Assembly (NCBI GenBank): GCA_036009005.1 | Contig: DASYMP010000211.1 | Location: forward strand, 1 to 28,750 | Reading direction: 5' to 3' | Source of the DNA: JACVRW01 sp036009005 | GTDB taxonomy: Bacteria; Actinomycetota; Thermoleophilia; Solirubrobacterales; Thermoleophilaceae | DNA: 28,750 nucleotides | Translations under genes and position numbers: made by a program | In this document: in pieces, positions 16,701 to 22,998 of the stretch | How the letters are laid out: each line of letters begins with the position of its first letter | How positions within the stretch are numbered: the first letter of the stretch is position 1 | Notes under the pieces: model-generated | The model's input: the letters and a program-made list of their open reading frames with translations, nothing else | The model's database searches: none | What the model was told of the DNA's origin: nothing

Positions 16701-17231
16701 AAGTACCCCGACGGCACGTCGGTGACGGTCGGCGGCATGATCGCCGAGTGCAAGCGGATCAGGACGAAGAAGGGCGACCCGATGATGTTCGCCACGCTCG
16801 ACGACCTCGAGGGTCAGGTCGAGCTGCTCGTCTTCAACTCCGCCTACGCGGCCAACGCCGACAAGGTCGATCTCGACAAGATCGTGATCGTGCGCGGGCG
16901 CGTGGACCACAAGGAGGAGGGCGAGACCAAGCTGGTCGCCCAGGACGTGCAGGCCTTCGAGCCGAGCGCGGACGAGGTGCTGCGCGCGGCCGAGCTGGTC
17001 GCGCAGGAGCCGGTCGTCCGGCGCATCACGATCCAGGTCGCGCCGGGCGTGCCCGAGAGCTTTCTGGAGGACCTGCGCGACGTCGTGAGCCACCACCGCG
17101 GCGACCACGAGCTGATGCTCGCCGTGGGGGACCGCCAGCTGCTGCTGGGCCCGGAGTTCCGCGTCTCCGCCGACGGCAAATGCCAGGCCGAGTTGGCCGA
17201 TCTGACCGGCACACACCGGTTGGTCGCGTAG
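13743..17231 (+). CDS. dnaE: DNA polymerase III alpha subunit
   Basis: Replicative polymerase of the C family, 1162 residues, normal length. PHP domain at the N-terminus (1-about 270): FAHLHVHSEYSVLDGA with His7, His9 and Asp16, then Asp40-His41, GLEAY Glu66, His84, LTGC Cys135 and GDVHYL Asp203/His205. This looks like the complete metal set found in DnaE1 proteins that proofread with the PHP site, unlike E. coli. The polymerase core has GPGRGSAAGS, PDIDIDF with catalytic Asp394/Asp396, and KMDFLGL with Asp562. FNKSHAACYGLISYRTAWLK marks the fingers; a helix-hairpin-helix region and an OB-fold (VTVGGMIAECKRI) follow. Start ATG 13743 is fixed by the PHP N-terminus. Single-gene transcription from TAGGAT is likely. 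Confidence 0.97.
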   Translation: MSFAHLHVHSEYSVLDGACPIDALAERAAALEQPALGLTDHGVMNGAVEHYKACRKHGIKPILGLEAYFVDDRATQAVKYERNHLTLLAASDEGFRNLVKLSSAGYLEGYKRGKANVDLELLSRYSEGVIALTGCLQSRFCRRIVDDIPHEARAHADELLQVFGPDDVYFEVQKNGIADQDKANDGIVRVARELGRPLVATGDVHYLRREDYDNHKALLCVQTKSLLSAPKLSFDTNEFYLKDSGEMAAEFGEWPESIATTLEIAERCNVDIELGKMLIPSFPAPDGESEESYLRRLATDGLRERYGDPIPAEALERLEMELGVIEKMGFCAYFLIVWDFVKFAKDNGIAVGPGRGSAAGSIVSYGLRITDVDPLEYDLLFERFLNAERISMPDIDIDFSVKGRERVIQYVAEKYGRESVAQIVTFGRMFPRAATRDAARVLGFDYGAGDRVAKLIPEPVMGRSKSFDEYLSDEPDLRRVYDSEPEARQIIDVARGLEGIVRNSSIHAAAVVIADRPLTDIVPLQLAEDKTGATGENGERSYRVVTQYSMKPIEEIGLLKMDFLGLRNLDVIEAALDIIEESSGERPDMASLPLDDLKTYEMLQRGDSVGVFQFESDGMQDALRKVRPTEFEDLVALNALYRPGAMRYIDTYARNKRTPDAIAYIDERLRSITNSTYGVILYQEQSMRIAKELAGFSGPEADDLRKAIGKKQRDRMAALKDRFVEGARATGTGEGVIHELWSTNEAAADYSFNKSHAACYGLISYRTAWLKANYPAEYMAALISSVMSTKDKVPFFVAKCEDMGIEVLPPDVNQSGHDFKVVEGNIRFGLDAVKGLGYQAVEAIIRAREAEGPFTSVWDFCRRVDCQAVNKKASDSLVKCGAFDSLAGTRTGMMEVLVRAQSAGQQAQEDARSGQSSFFDLDGGGTEDAAAHHDPPIMPLPDDPKQLNEWEKETLGLFLSSHPLKEVRPALRARVDCSLADLKDKQKYPDGTSVTVGGMIAECKRIRTKKGDPMMFATLDDLEGQVELLVFNSAYAANADKVDLDKIVIVRGRVDHKEEGETKLVAQDVQAFEPSADEVLRAAELVAQEPVVRRITIQVAPGVPESFLEDLRDVVSHHRGDHELMLAVGDRQLLLGPEFRVSADGKCQAELADLTGTHRLVA

Positions 17232-17255
17232 GCCCCCACTTCGGGCCTGCCGCTC

Positions 17256-17261
17256 TACACT
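17256..17261 (+). promoter_or_regulatory. -10-like element TACACT
   Basis: TACACT ends 7 nt before GTG 17269, nearly leaderless spacing; it favours that GTG over ATG 17290 as the start of the cysteine-rich gene. Confidence 0.5.
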
Positions 17262-17268
17262 TCGCGGG

Positions 17269-17667
17269 GTGCCGCCTCTCCCAGCACGCATGGCGTCCGA
17301 GCTCCACGAGTGCCGCCAGTGCTGCTCGTTCTGCGACAGGGTCGTGCACCCGTCGGGCTGCATCTCGTCGGGCTGCGAGTTCCTCTACCTGTACGACGAC
17401 GAGGAGACCGGCCGCCGCTTCATGGGCTGCATGAACAAGGTCTTCCGAGGCGAGATCGACCAGGAGCTCTTCCAGCAGGCCGAGCGCACCCGCCACGGCT
17501 TCGGCGGAGTGAAGATGTCGGGCCTCCCGCTGCCCCAATGCCGCGCCTCGGTGGAGCGCGCATACGACGGGTACACCGAGGCATTCGACTGCGTGAACCC
17601 GCGCTTCTTCGTGAAGCCCGAGACGGACGACCTCGACGCCGCGTTCGACCTCCGCGACGAGCTCTAG
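17269..17667 (+). CDS. Small cysteine-rich cytoplasmic protein, possible metal binder
   Basis: 132 residues from GTG 17269 (125 from ATG 17290). No signal peptide or membrane segment. Nine cysteines: 15, 18, 19, 22 in CRQCCSFC, then 31, 36 (GCISSGC), 54, 91 and 108. The N-terminal Cys cluster suggests zinc or an iron-sulfur site. The rest is acidic and compact (LYLYDDEETGRRFMGCMNKV, ETDDLDAAFDLRDEL). I do not recognise the family. It sits between dnaE and nfo and its stop codon abuts the nfo stop with no spacer (tail to tail), so the DNA context is replication/repair. A link to either process is only inference. Confidence 0.75.
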   Translation: MPPLPARMASELHECRQCCSFCDRVVHPSGCISSGCEFLYLYDDEETGRRFMGCMNKVFRGEIDQELFQQAERTRHGFGGVKMSGLPLPQCRASVERAYDGYTEAFDCVNPRFFVKPETDDLDAAFDLRDEL

Positions 17668-18543
17668 CTAGCGCTTCGCGCGGCGCTGCCGCGCGGCCAG
17701 GCCCTTCTTGCGCAGCGCTCGCAGCGTGTCCACGTCGACCCTGTCCGGTGCATGGCCGCTCGTGCCGGGGCCCTCGAACAGGGCGGGGAGGCCCTCGAAG
17801 CGGGGCTCTGAGAGGAAGGCGGCGCAGCCGCGGGCGCCCAGCTCGCCCTGGCCCGGGATCGCGTGGCGGTCGCGGTTCGAGCCCAGCGGTGTGAGCGAGT
17901 CGTTCACGTGCAGGCACCTGAGGCGGCGGATGCCGACGATCTTCACACAGCGGTCGATCACCTCGGCGAGCCTGTCGGCCGTCGTGATGTCGAAGCCGGA
18001 GGCGAGCATGTGGCAGGAGTCGAGGCAGAGGCCGATCCGCCTGTGGCCGCCGGCGAGGTCGATCAGCTCGCGCAGCTCCTCGAACGAGCGCCCGAGCGTG
18101 TTGCCGGCGCCCGCGGTGTTCTCGAGCAGGAGCCGGCACGAGTCCGACTCGGCGAGCACGTGCTTCAGCATCTCGCCCACGCGCGGGAGCGCCTCGTCGT
18201 GCGGCTCGCCCACGGTCGAGCCGGGGTGGAGGACCACGCCATCCGCACCGATCTCGTCGCCCATGCGCAGCGCGTGGATCAGCGAGTCGGCCGACTTCTT
18301 GCGCATCTCGCGGTCCTTGGTCGCCGGATTGATCAGGTAGACGGCGTGGATCGTGACCGACCTGACCGGGCTCGCCTTGCGGAGCGAGAGGAACTCGGCC
18401 ACGTCGTCCGGCTTCCAGCGCGTGGGGCGCCACTGGCGCGGCGACTGGTTGAACACCTGCATCGCCTCGCAGCCGCGCTCGACGGCGCGCTCATGCGCCT
18501 GCACGAGGCCGCCTGCGGTGGATACGTGTGCGCCAACTAGCAT
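17668..18543 (-). CDS. nfo: Endonuclease IV (AP endonuclease)
   Basis: Cleaves DNA 5' to abasic sites in base-excision repair. 291 residues from ATG 18543, fixed by the family N-terminus MLVGAHVSTAGG; the longer frame upstream runs into gltX antisense. All nine usual zinc ligands can be placed: TIHAVY His, VVLHPGS His, LLLENTAG Glu, LCLDSCH Asp and His, CLHVND His, NRDRH Asp and His, and FEGPG Glu, where ETPG is more common. No TAnnnT element is seen upstream on the minus strand; its control region must lie inside gltX. Its start codon is 8 nt from the gltX start. Its C-terminus is basic (LAARQRRAKR). Confidence 0.95.
   Translation of the reverse strand: MLVGAHVSTAGGLVQAHERAVERGCEAMQVFNQSPRQWRPTRWKPDDVAEFLSLRKASPVRSVTIHAVYLINPATKDREMRKKSADSLIHALRMGDEIGADGVVLHPGSTVGEPHDEALPRVGEMLKHVLAESDSCRLLLENTAGAGNTLGRSFEELRELIDLAGGHRRIGLCLDSCHMLASGFDITTADRLAEVIDRCVKIVGIRRLRCLHVNDSLTPLGSNRDRHAIPGQGELGARGCAAFLSEPRFEGLPALFEGPGTSGHAPDRVDVDTLRALRKKGLAARQRRAKR
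18538..18543 (+). promoter_or_regulatory. -10-like element TAGCAT for gltX, overlapping the nfo start codon
   Basis: TAGCAT ends 8 nt before the gltX ATG. Its last three bases are the complement of the nfo ATG, so the gltX promoter lies within the nfo coding region and polymerase binding there would overlap the nfo start. Confidence 0.45.
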
Positions 18544-18551
18544 CGCTGCCG

Positions 18552-19811
18552 ATGAGAGTCCGGTTCGCGCCTTCCCCAACAGGCGTCCTGCACATCGGCG
18601 GCGCGAGGACGGCACTGTACAACTGGCTCCTCGCGCGCGGGTCCGGCGGGCAGTTCGTGCTGCGTATCGAGGACACCGATCGCGAGCGCTCGACGCCCGA
18701 GAACGTGGAGCAGATCCTCGAGGCGCTTCGGTGGCTCGAGCTCGACTGGGACGAGGGACCGCTGTCGCAGTGGGAGCGGCGCGAGCACCACAGCGAGGCC
18801 GTCGGGCGGCTGCTCGAGTCCGGTCACGCCTACGAGGACGAGGGCGCGGTCCGCTTCCGCGTGCCCGACGAGGGGGAGATCAGCTTCCAGGACGCCGTGC
18901 TTGGCGAGATCACTACCCCGCACTCCGCCATCAAGGACTTCGTGATCCAGCGCTCGGACGGCAGCCCGCTCTACAACCTCGCGGTCGCCGTCGACGACCG
19001 CGACATGGGCATCACGCACGTGGTGCGCGGGCAGGACCACGTCTCGAACACGCCCCGGCAGCTCATGCTGCTCCAGGCGCTCGGAGCCGAGCCGCCCACC
19101 TTCGCGCACATCCCCCTGCTGCACGGCCCCGACGGGAAGAAGCTCTCGAAGCGCCACGGCGCCGCGTCGGTCCAGGAGGTGCGCGACCAGGGCTTTCTGC
19201 CCGAGGCGGTGCGCAACTACCTCGCGCTGCTCGGCTGGGGCTACGACGAGAGCACGACCTTCATGACCACCGACGAGCTCGTCGAGCGCTTCTCGCTCGA
19301 ACGGGTGTCGAAGAACCCGGCGGTCTTCGACGAGCAGAAGCTCCGCTGGATGAACGGGCGCTACATGCGCGAGCTGCCGGTGGAGGAGCTCCAGCGCCGC
19401 CTCGAGCGGTTCTGCGGGCGCGAGATCCCCACGGCCCTCGTCGAGATCTCCCGGGAGAAGATGCAGACGCTCGCCGACTTCTGGCCGCTCGCCGGCCCGC
19501 TGCTGGAGGCGCCCGCGGACTACGACGCCAAGGCCTGGGAGCAGTGGGGCGGCTCGCCGCACCTGAGCGCCGCGCGCGACGCGCTCGCCTCCGCGCCCGC
19601 CTGGGACACGGAGGCGATCGAGGCCGCGCTCCGGCAGATCGTGGACGCGGAGGACGTCAAGCCAAAGCAGGTCTTCCAGCCGATCCGTGTGGCCCTCACG
19701 GGGACGACCGTGTCACCCGGAATCTTCGAGTCGCTCGCGGCGATAGGCCGCGAGGAGGCGCTCGCTCGGCTCGATTTGGCGCTTCGCAGAGCCGAATCCG
19801 GCGCCTCCTAA
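18552..19811 (+). CDS. gltX: Glutamyl-tRNA synthetase, compact form
   Basis: Charges tRNA with glutamate. 419 residues from ATG 18552, fixed by MRVRFAPSPTG; GTG 18528 is rejected. Class I signatures: HIGG at 14-17 and KLSKR at 197-201. In typical GluRS of about 465-490 residues the KLSKR motif is near 240. The missing segment is placed just after LLESGHAY: the protein passes straight to EDEGAVRFRVPDEG, whereas most GluRS have about 35-40 residues there (the AY-x-C/F-x-T-PEEL to CR region). The rest matches well: SDGSPLYNLAVAVDD, MGITHVVRGQDH, GFLPEAVRNYLALLGWG, PAVFDEQKLRWMNG and a full anticodon-binding C-terminus. Discrimination between tRNA-Glu and tRNA-Gln cannot be judged here. It is likely functional and essential. 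Confidence 0.95.
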   Translation: MRVRFAPSPTGVLHIGGARTALYNWLLARGSGGQFVLRIEDTDRERSTPENVEQILEALRWLELDWDEGPLSQWERREHHSEAVGRLLESGHAYEDEGAVRFRVPDEGEISFQDAVLGEITTPHSAIKDFVIQRSDGSPLYNLAVAVDDRDMGITHVVRGQDHVSNTPRQLMLLQALGAEPPTFAHIPLLHGPDGKKLSKRHGAASVQEVRDQGFLPEAVRNYLALLGWGYDESTTFMTTDELVERFSLERVSKNPAVFDEQKLRWMNGRYMRELPVEELQRRLERFCGREIPTALVEISREKMQTLADFWPLAGPLLEAPADYDAKAWEQWGGSPHLSAARDALASAPAWDTEAIEAALRQIVDAEDVKPKQVFQPIRVALTGTTVSPGIFESLAAIGREEALARLDLALRRAESGAS

Positions 19812-19839
19812 ACGGACGGACTCAACCTTTCGTCCAGGG

Positions 19840-20934
19840 GTGCCGATACGGGCATTGACTGTGGAAGCCTCCCCCTCCATCAAGCAGGCCACGGGCCAGG
19901 ATCAGGCCGCGCGCCACAACGAAGGTCACGGTCGCCGGCTCACCGCCGCGTTCGAGGCCCTCGAGGCTTTCCCGGCGCTCGCGGAGTCGCGCAACCGCGT
20001 CCTGCGGGTCGTGCGCGAGGACCGCTCGTCGGTCGGCGAGGTCGTCCAGGCGGTCGAGTCCGACGTCGCGCTCGTGATCACCGTCCTCCGGATCGCGAAC
20101 CGCACGACGCAGCGCAAGAAGGGCAAGATCGCGGCCATCCCCGAGGCCGTCGAGGTCCTCACTCCGGAGGGCGTCGAGACGCTCGCCGCACGCGCAACCA
20201 CCTTCGACTTCTTCGAGCGCACGCCGGGCTGGGACCTCATGCCGGAGCGCTTCCGTCTCCACGCCGTCGCCACGCAGGCCGCCGCCGACCGGCTCGCCCG
20301 CGAGCTCGAGTACGAGGACCGCGACGAGCTGCTCTGCTCGGCGCTCCTGCACGACATCGGCAAGCTCGTCCTGACCCACGCCTATCCGGGCTACCCGTCG
20401 CAGATCCACGGCGCGGCTCGCACCCCCGAGGAGCGCCTGCACAAGGAGCGCCTCGAGCTGGGTGTCGACCACGCGCTCGTCGGAGGAGTGCTGGCGCGCC
20501 GCTGGGCGCTGCCGAACCGGCTCGCCACGGCGATCGAGCGTCACCACTCCGACGACGCCGAGGACGAGGCGGCGCTGGTCCGGCTCGCCGACATGCTCGC
20601 CCACTACGGCCATGGTCAGACCGTCAACCCGAAGCAGCTCCTTCAGGCCGCGCGCGCGTGCGGGCTCAGCACGGAGCAGCTCCGCTCGGTCATGTACGAG
20701 CTTCCGCAGGGCAACGGCCAGGCCAAGCGCAACGTCGACCCGTGCCCGCTCTCGACCCGCGAGGTCGAGGTGCTGAAGCGGCTCGCCGAGGGCAAGGTCT
20801 ACAAGCAGATCGCGCACGAGCTCGAGCTGTCCACGAGCACGGTTCGCACGCACCTCCACAACACGTACGCGAAGCTCGGCGCCGTGGACCGCGCGCAGGC
20901 GGTCCTGATCGCCACCGAGCGCGGCTGGATCTAA
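19840..20934 (+). CDS. HDOD/HD-domain protein with LuxR-type DNA-binding C-terminus
   Basis: 364 residues from GTG 19840; GTG 19861 is an alternative, and no clear -10 or ribosome site settles it. Residues 27-270 form an HDOD domain: FEALEAFPALAESRNRVLRV, AVESDVALVITVLRIAN, IPEAVEVLTPEGVETLAARA. SALLHDIGKL follows with His171-Asp172, then ERHHSDD with His235/His236, so part of an HD metal site is kept. Residues 303-364 form a LuxR/FixJ helix-turn-helix: PLSTREVEVLKRLAEGKVYK, STSTVRTHLHNTYAKLGA. There is no receiver domain, so it is not a classical response regulator. HDOD domains usually serve in signalling and bind nucleotides or partners; here it probably acts as sensor for the HTH. It converges on the histidine kinase across a shared hairpin. 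Confidence 0.88.
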   Translation: MPIRALTVEASPSIKQATGQDQAARHNEGHGRRLTAAFEALEAFPALAESRNRVLRVVREDRSSVGEVVQAVESDVALVITVLRIANRTTQRKKGKIAAIPEAVEVLTPEGVETLAARATTFDFFERTPGWDLMPERFRLHAVATQAAADRLARELEYEDRDELLCSALLHDIGKLVLTHAYPGYPSQIHGAARTPEERLHKERLELGVDHALVGGVLARRWALPNRLATAIERHHSDDAEDEAALVRLADMLAHYGHGQTVNPKQLLQAARACGLSTEQLRSVMYELPQGNGQAKRNVDPCPLSTREVEVLKRLAEGKVYKQIAHELELSTSTVRTHLHNTYAKLGAVDRAQAVLIATERGWI

Positions 20935-20948
20935 GACAGCATCGCTGC

Positions 20949-20969
20949 GCACCGGGCACGGCCCGGTGC
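20949..20969. terminator. Bidirectional hairpin between convergent genes
   Basis: Perfect 9-bp stem GCACCGGGC / GCCCGGTGC with a 3-nt loop, centred in the 40-bp gap between the HDOD-LuxR gene and the histidine kinase. No T-run on either strand, but position and symmetry suit a shared terminator. Confidence 0.65.
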
Positions 20970-20974
20970 TTGCG

Positions 20975-22144
20975 CTACGGCGCTGCGGGCGTCGTAAGCG
21001 GCGCGCGCACGAGCACCCTCGTCCCGCGCTCCGAGGACTCGATCTCGAGCTCGCCGTCCATCAGCTCGGCGCGCTCGCGCATGCTGGCGAGGCCGAGGTG
21101 ACCCGGCTCGTTGGTCCCGAGCTGAAGCGGGTTGCTGTCGAAGCCGTGGCCGTTGTCGGCCACGCGCAGCTCCACCTGTGAGCCGAGCGTCCTGACGGAG
21201 ATCTCGACGCGCGTGGCCTCCGAGTGGCGGCCCGCGTTCACCACGGCCTCCTGCGCGATGCGGAACAGGTCGCCCGCGGTCTCGGGCGCCAGGTCGATCC
21301 GCTCGATCGCGAGCCGCACCTCGAAGCCGTAGCGGCGCTGCCAGACGGGCAGGCAGTTCTCGATCGCGGTGTCGAGGCTCATCTCCTGGAACGCGTAGGG
21401 GCCGAGATCGACGATCTCGTCGCGGAGGGCGCGCACGTTCCGGCTCACGAGCTCGCGCGCCTCGTCGATCAGCCCGCCGACCTTCGTGTCGCCGCTCTCG
21501 GTGCGGGCCGCCGACAGGATCATGTCGAGGCCGATCAGCTCCTGCACCGGGCCGTCGTGGAGCGACTCGGCCACGCGCCGGCGCACCTCGCTCTCGGCCT
21601 GCATGGTGCGCCGCGAGAGCCCGCGCGCCTGGAGGCGCGAGGCGGACTCGCTGGTGCGCAGCAGGCCGACCACGACCGCTGTGGCGAGCGACGAGAGCAG
21701 GAAGACCGCCTCGTGGAACGCGAGGACCCCGGAGCTCTCCGTCGCGTCGCCCCGGATGGCGGAGCCGACGATCAGGACGATCGCGCCGATCGCGGCCATC
21801 ATCAGGCCGCGCTGCTCGCCGTGGAAGTGAGCGTGAGCCGCGATCAGGAAGAGAGCGGCCAGGCGCACGGCGCCGAGCGCCTCCGGCGCCGCGAGCTCGA
21901 GCGCCAGCAGCAGGGCGAAGTCGATGGCCGGAACTGCGGGATGGAGCGCGCGGGCCGGGTTGCGGCGCGCCATCGCGAGGAGCGCCGCGGACCAGAGCAC
22001 GAACACGCCCAGCACGACCGCCGCGCGCCCCTGGGCGGGAAAGCCCGCCACCGCGACGGCCAGAAGCGCCACGACGGCGACGGCCAGCCGCGCGAGCGCG
22101 AAGACGAAGATCGGCGCGGCCGACTCGATCGGGATGCGGCGCAT
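20975..22144 (-). CDS. Membrane sensor histidine kinase, NarL-system (HisKA_3) type
   Basis: 389 residues from ATG 22144, which shares its A with the VanZ stop (TGATG); the frame upstream is only the VanZ shadow. Residues about 8-165 hold five or six hydrophobic segments and no large extracellular domain, so it probably senses within or near the membrane. A short linker leads to the HisKA_3 dimerisation helix RRRVAESLHDGPVQEL with phospho-acceptor His196. The ATPase domain has the N-box AQEAVVNAGRHSEA, VADNGHGFD and GHLGLASMRERAELMDGELE. Kinases of this class normally pair with a LuxR/NarL response regulator. None is adjacent; the only LuxR-type HTH nearby belongs to the HDOD protein, which lacks a receiver domain. 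Orphan in this window. Confidence 0.9.
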   Translation of the reverse strand: MRRIPIESAAPIFVFALARLAVAVVALLAVAVAGFPAQGRAAVVLGVFVLWSAALLAMARRNPARALHPAVPAIDFALLLALELAAPEALGAVRLAALFLIAAHAHFHGEQRGLMMAAIGAIVLIVGSAIRGDATESSGVLAFHEAVFLLSSLATAVVVGLLRTSESASRLQARGLSRRTMQAESEVRRRVAESLHDGPVQELIGLDMILSAARTESGDTKVGGLIDEARELVSRNVRALRDEIVDLGPYAFQEMSLDTAIENCLPVWQRRYGFEVRLAIERIDLAPETAGDLFRIAQEAVVNAGRHSEATRVEISVRTLGSQVELRVADNGHGFDSNPLQLGTNEPGHLGLASMRERAELMDGELEIESSERGTRVLVRAPLTTPAAP

Positions 22145-22512
22145 CAGGCGGGAGCCCTGGCGCGGGACCTGAGCCACAGCGCGGCCGTGGCCGCGCCCGC
22201 CGCGTCGATCAGCCAGTCCACGGGCGAGCCGTGGCGGCCCTCCACGAAGGTCTGGTGGTATTCGTCTGTCACGGCGTACGAGCTTGCGAGCACAAGCGCC
22301 AGTAGAACGGCTCTTCGCGGATTTGTCGATGCCGCGAGCGCTCGCCACCACAGGAAGCACAGGAGCGCGTACTCGCCGAAGTGGACGAGCTTGCGGCCCA
22401 CGTGGTCGATCCACCCGAGGCCGGAGTCGAGGCCCGGCTGCGCCGAGAAGAGGAAGATCACGCCCATCAGCGCGAGCGGCGGGAGCCACGGGACAAGCCT
22501 CGAGCGGTGCAT
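22144..22512 (-). CDS. VanZ-family membrane protein
   Basis: 122 residues from ATG 22512. Four hydrophobic segments and the VanZ signatures: IFLFSAQPGLDSGLG, RKLVHFGEYALLCFLWWRAL, SSYAVTDEYHQTFVEGRHGS, PVDWLIDAAGA. VanZ of enterococci gives low-level teicoplanin resistance. Most relatives have unknown roles at the envelope, so resistance is not claimed. It is the first gene of an operon with the histidine kinase (TGATG overlap), suggesting the pair acts together. A TACGGT element ends exactly 6 nt before its ATG, which predicts a leaderless mRNA; this promoter is interleaved with that of the divergent Rrf2 gene. Confidence 0.9.
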   Translation of the reverse strand: MHRSRLVPWLPPLALMGVIFLFSAQPGLDSGLGWIDHVGRKLVHFGEYALLCFLWWRALAASTNPRRAVLLALVLASSYAVTDEYHQTFVEGRHGSPVDWLIDAAGAATAALWLRSRARAPA

Positions 22513-22517
22513 CCGCT

Positions 22518-22528
22518 TACCGTAGAGT
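22518..22528. promoter_or_regulatory. Symmetric divergent promoter core for VanZ/kinase and Rrf2 genes
   Basis: TACCGTA at 22518-22524 reads TAnnnTA on both strands. On the minus strand TACGGT (22524-22519) ends 6 nt before the VanZ ATG. On the plus strand TAGAGT (22523-22528) ends 8 nt before GTG 22537, with TACCGT (22518-22523) as a second option. The two -10 elements overlap, so the two transcripts must compete for polymerase. Confidence 0.55.
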
Positions 22529-22536
22529 CAGCTGCG

Positions 22537-22938
22537 GTGCTGGTGATCACGAGCAAGTCGCCGTACGCCGTGCGGGCGCTCTCCGAGCTGGCCCGCCGAG
22601 GCGACGCCGGCCCCGTGCCGATCGGGGACCTCGCCCGCGCACGCGACATCCCCGCCCAGTTCCTCGAGGGCCTGTTCGCCAGCCTGCGCCGCGCGGGCAT
22701 CCTGCAGTCCCAGCGCGGGGTGAAGGGCGGCTACAGCTTCGCGCGCCCGCCGGGGGAGATCACGGTGCTCGAGGTGGTGGAGCTGCTCGAGGGCGAGCTG
22801 GGCGCCGAGGCGGCCGCGGGCGGCCCCGTGTGGACCGAGGCGGCCGACGCCGTGCGCAACGTGCTGGCGGGCGTGACGATCGCCGACGTGGCCGAGCGCG
22901 AGGCGGGCGACTCGGCGGCGCCGATGTACTACATCTAG
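22537..22938 (+). CDS. Rrf2-family transcription regulator without iron-sulfur cysteines
   Basis: 133 residues from GTG 22537; GTG 22543 is two codons later. The longer upstream frame runs into the VanZ antisense. Winged-helix domain at the N-terminus: SKSPYAVRALSELARRG, IPIGDLA-type IGDLARARDIPAQFLEGLFA, LRRAGILQSQRGVKGGYSFA. A dimerisation helix follows and the end is APMYYI. The protein contains no cysteine, so it cannot carry the Fe-S cluster of IscR/NsrR/RsrR. Cysteine-free Rrf2 proteins include CymR, which controls cysteine synthesis with CysK; cysK-cysE lie 2.4 kb downstream, so a CymR-like role is possible but unproven. It is divergent from VanZ/kinase through an overlapping promoter and may autoregulate it. 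Confidence 0.9.
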   Translation: MLVITSKSPYAVRALSELARRGDAGPVPIGDLARARDIPAQFLEGLFASLRRAGILQSQRGVKGGYSFARPPGEITVLEVVELLEGELGAEAAAGGPVWTEAADAVRNVLAGVTIADVAEREAGDSAAPMYYI

Positions 22939-22939
22939 C

Positions 22940-22959
22940 CCGAGCCACCTGGCGCTCGG
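22940..22959 (+). terminator. Weak hairpin after the Rrf2 gene
   Basis: Six-base-pair stem CCGAGC / GCTCGG with an 8-nt loop directly after the stop and before the next promoter. No T-run; short, so uncertain. Confidence 0.3.
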
Positions 22960-22960
22960 C

Positions 22961-22989
22961 TTGACGCGGGCGTGGGCGTCGAGTTGTAT
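22961..22989 (+). promoter_or_regulatory. Promoter TTGACG-17 bp-TTGTAT
   Basis: TTGACG (22961-22966) and TTGTAT (22984-22989) are separated by 17 bp, the only well-spaced -35/-10 pair noticed in the window. The -10 ends 9 nt before ATG 22999, supporting that start over GTG 22972, which lies inside the promoter. Confidence 0.6.
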
Positions 22990-22998
22990 GGGTCGTCG

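Noticed and set aside
13725..17363. A 1212-codon open frame antisense to dnaE, and another plus frame at 14501-17434
   Set aside because: Both are shadows of dnaE with biased composition and no family motifs.
22144..22512. VanZ as a glycopeptide-resistance gene
   Set aside because: Family membership alone does not show resistance; no vanHAX genes are nearby.
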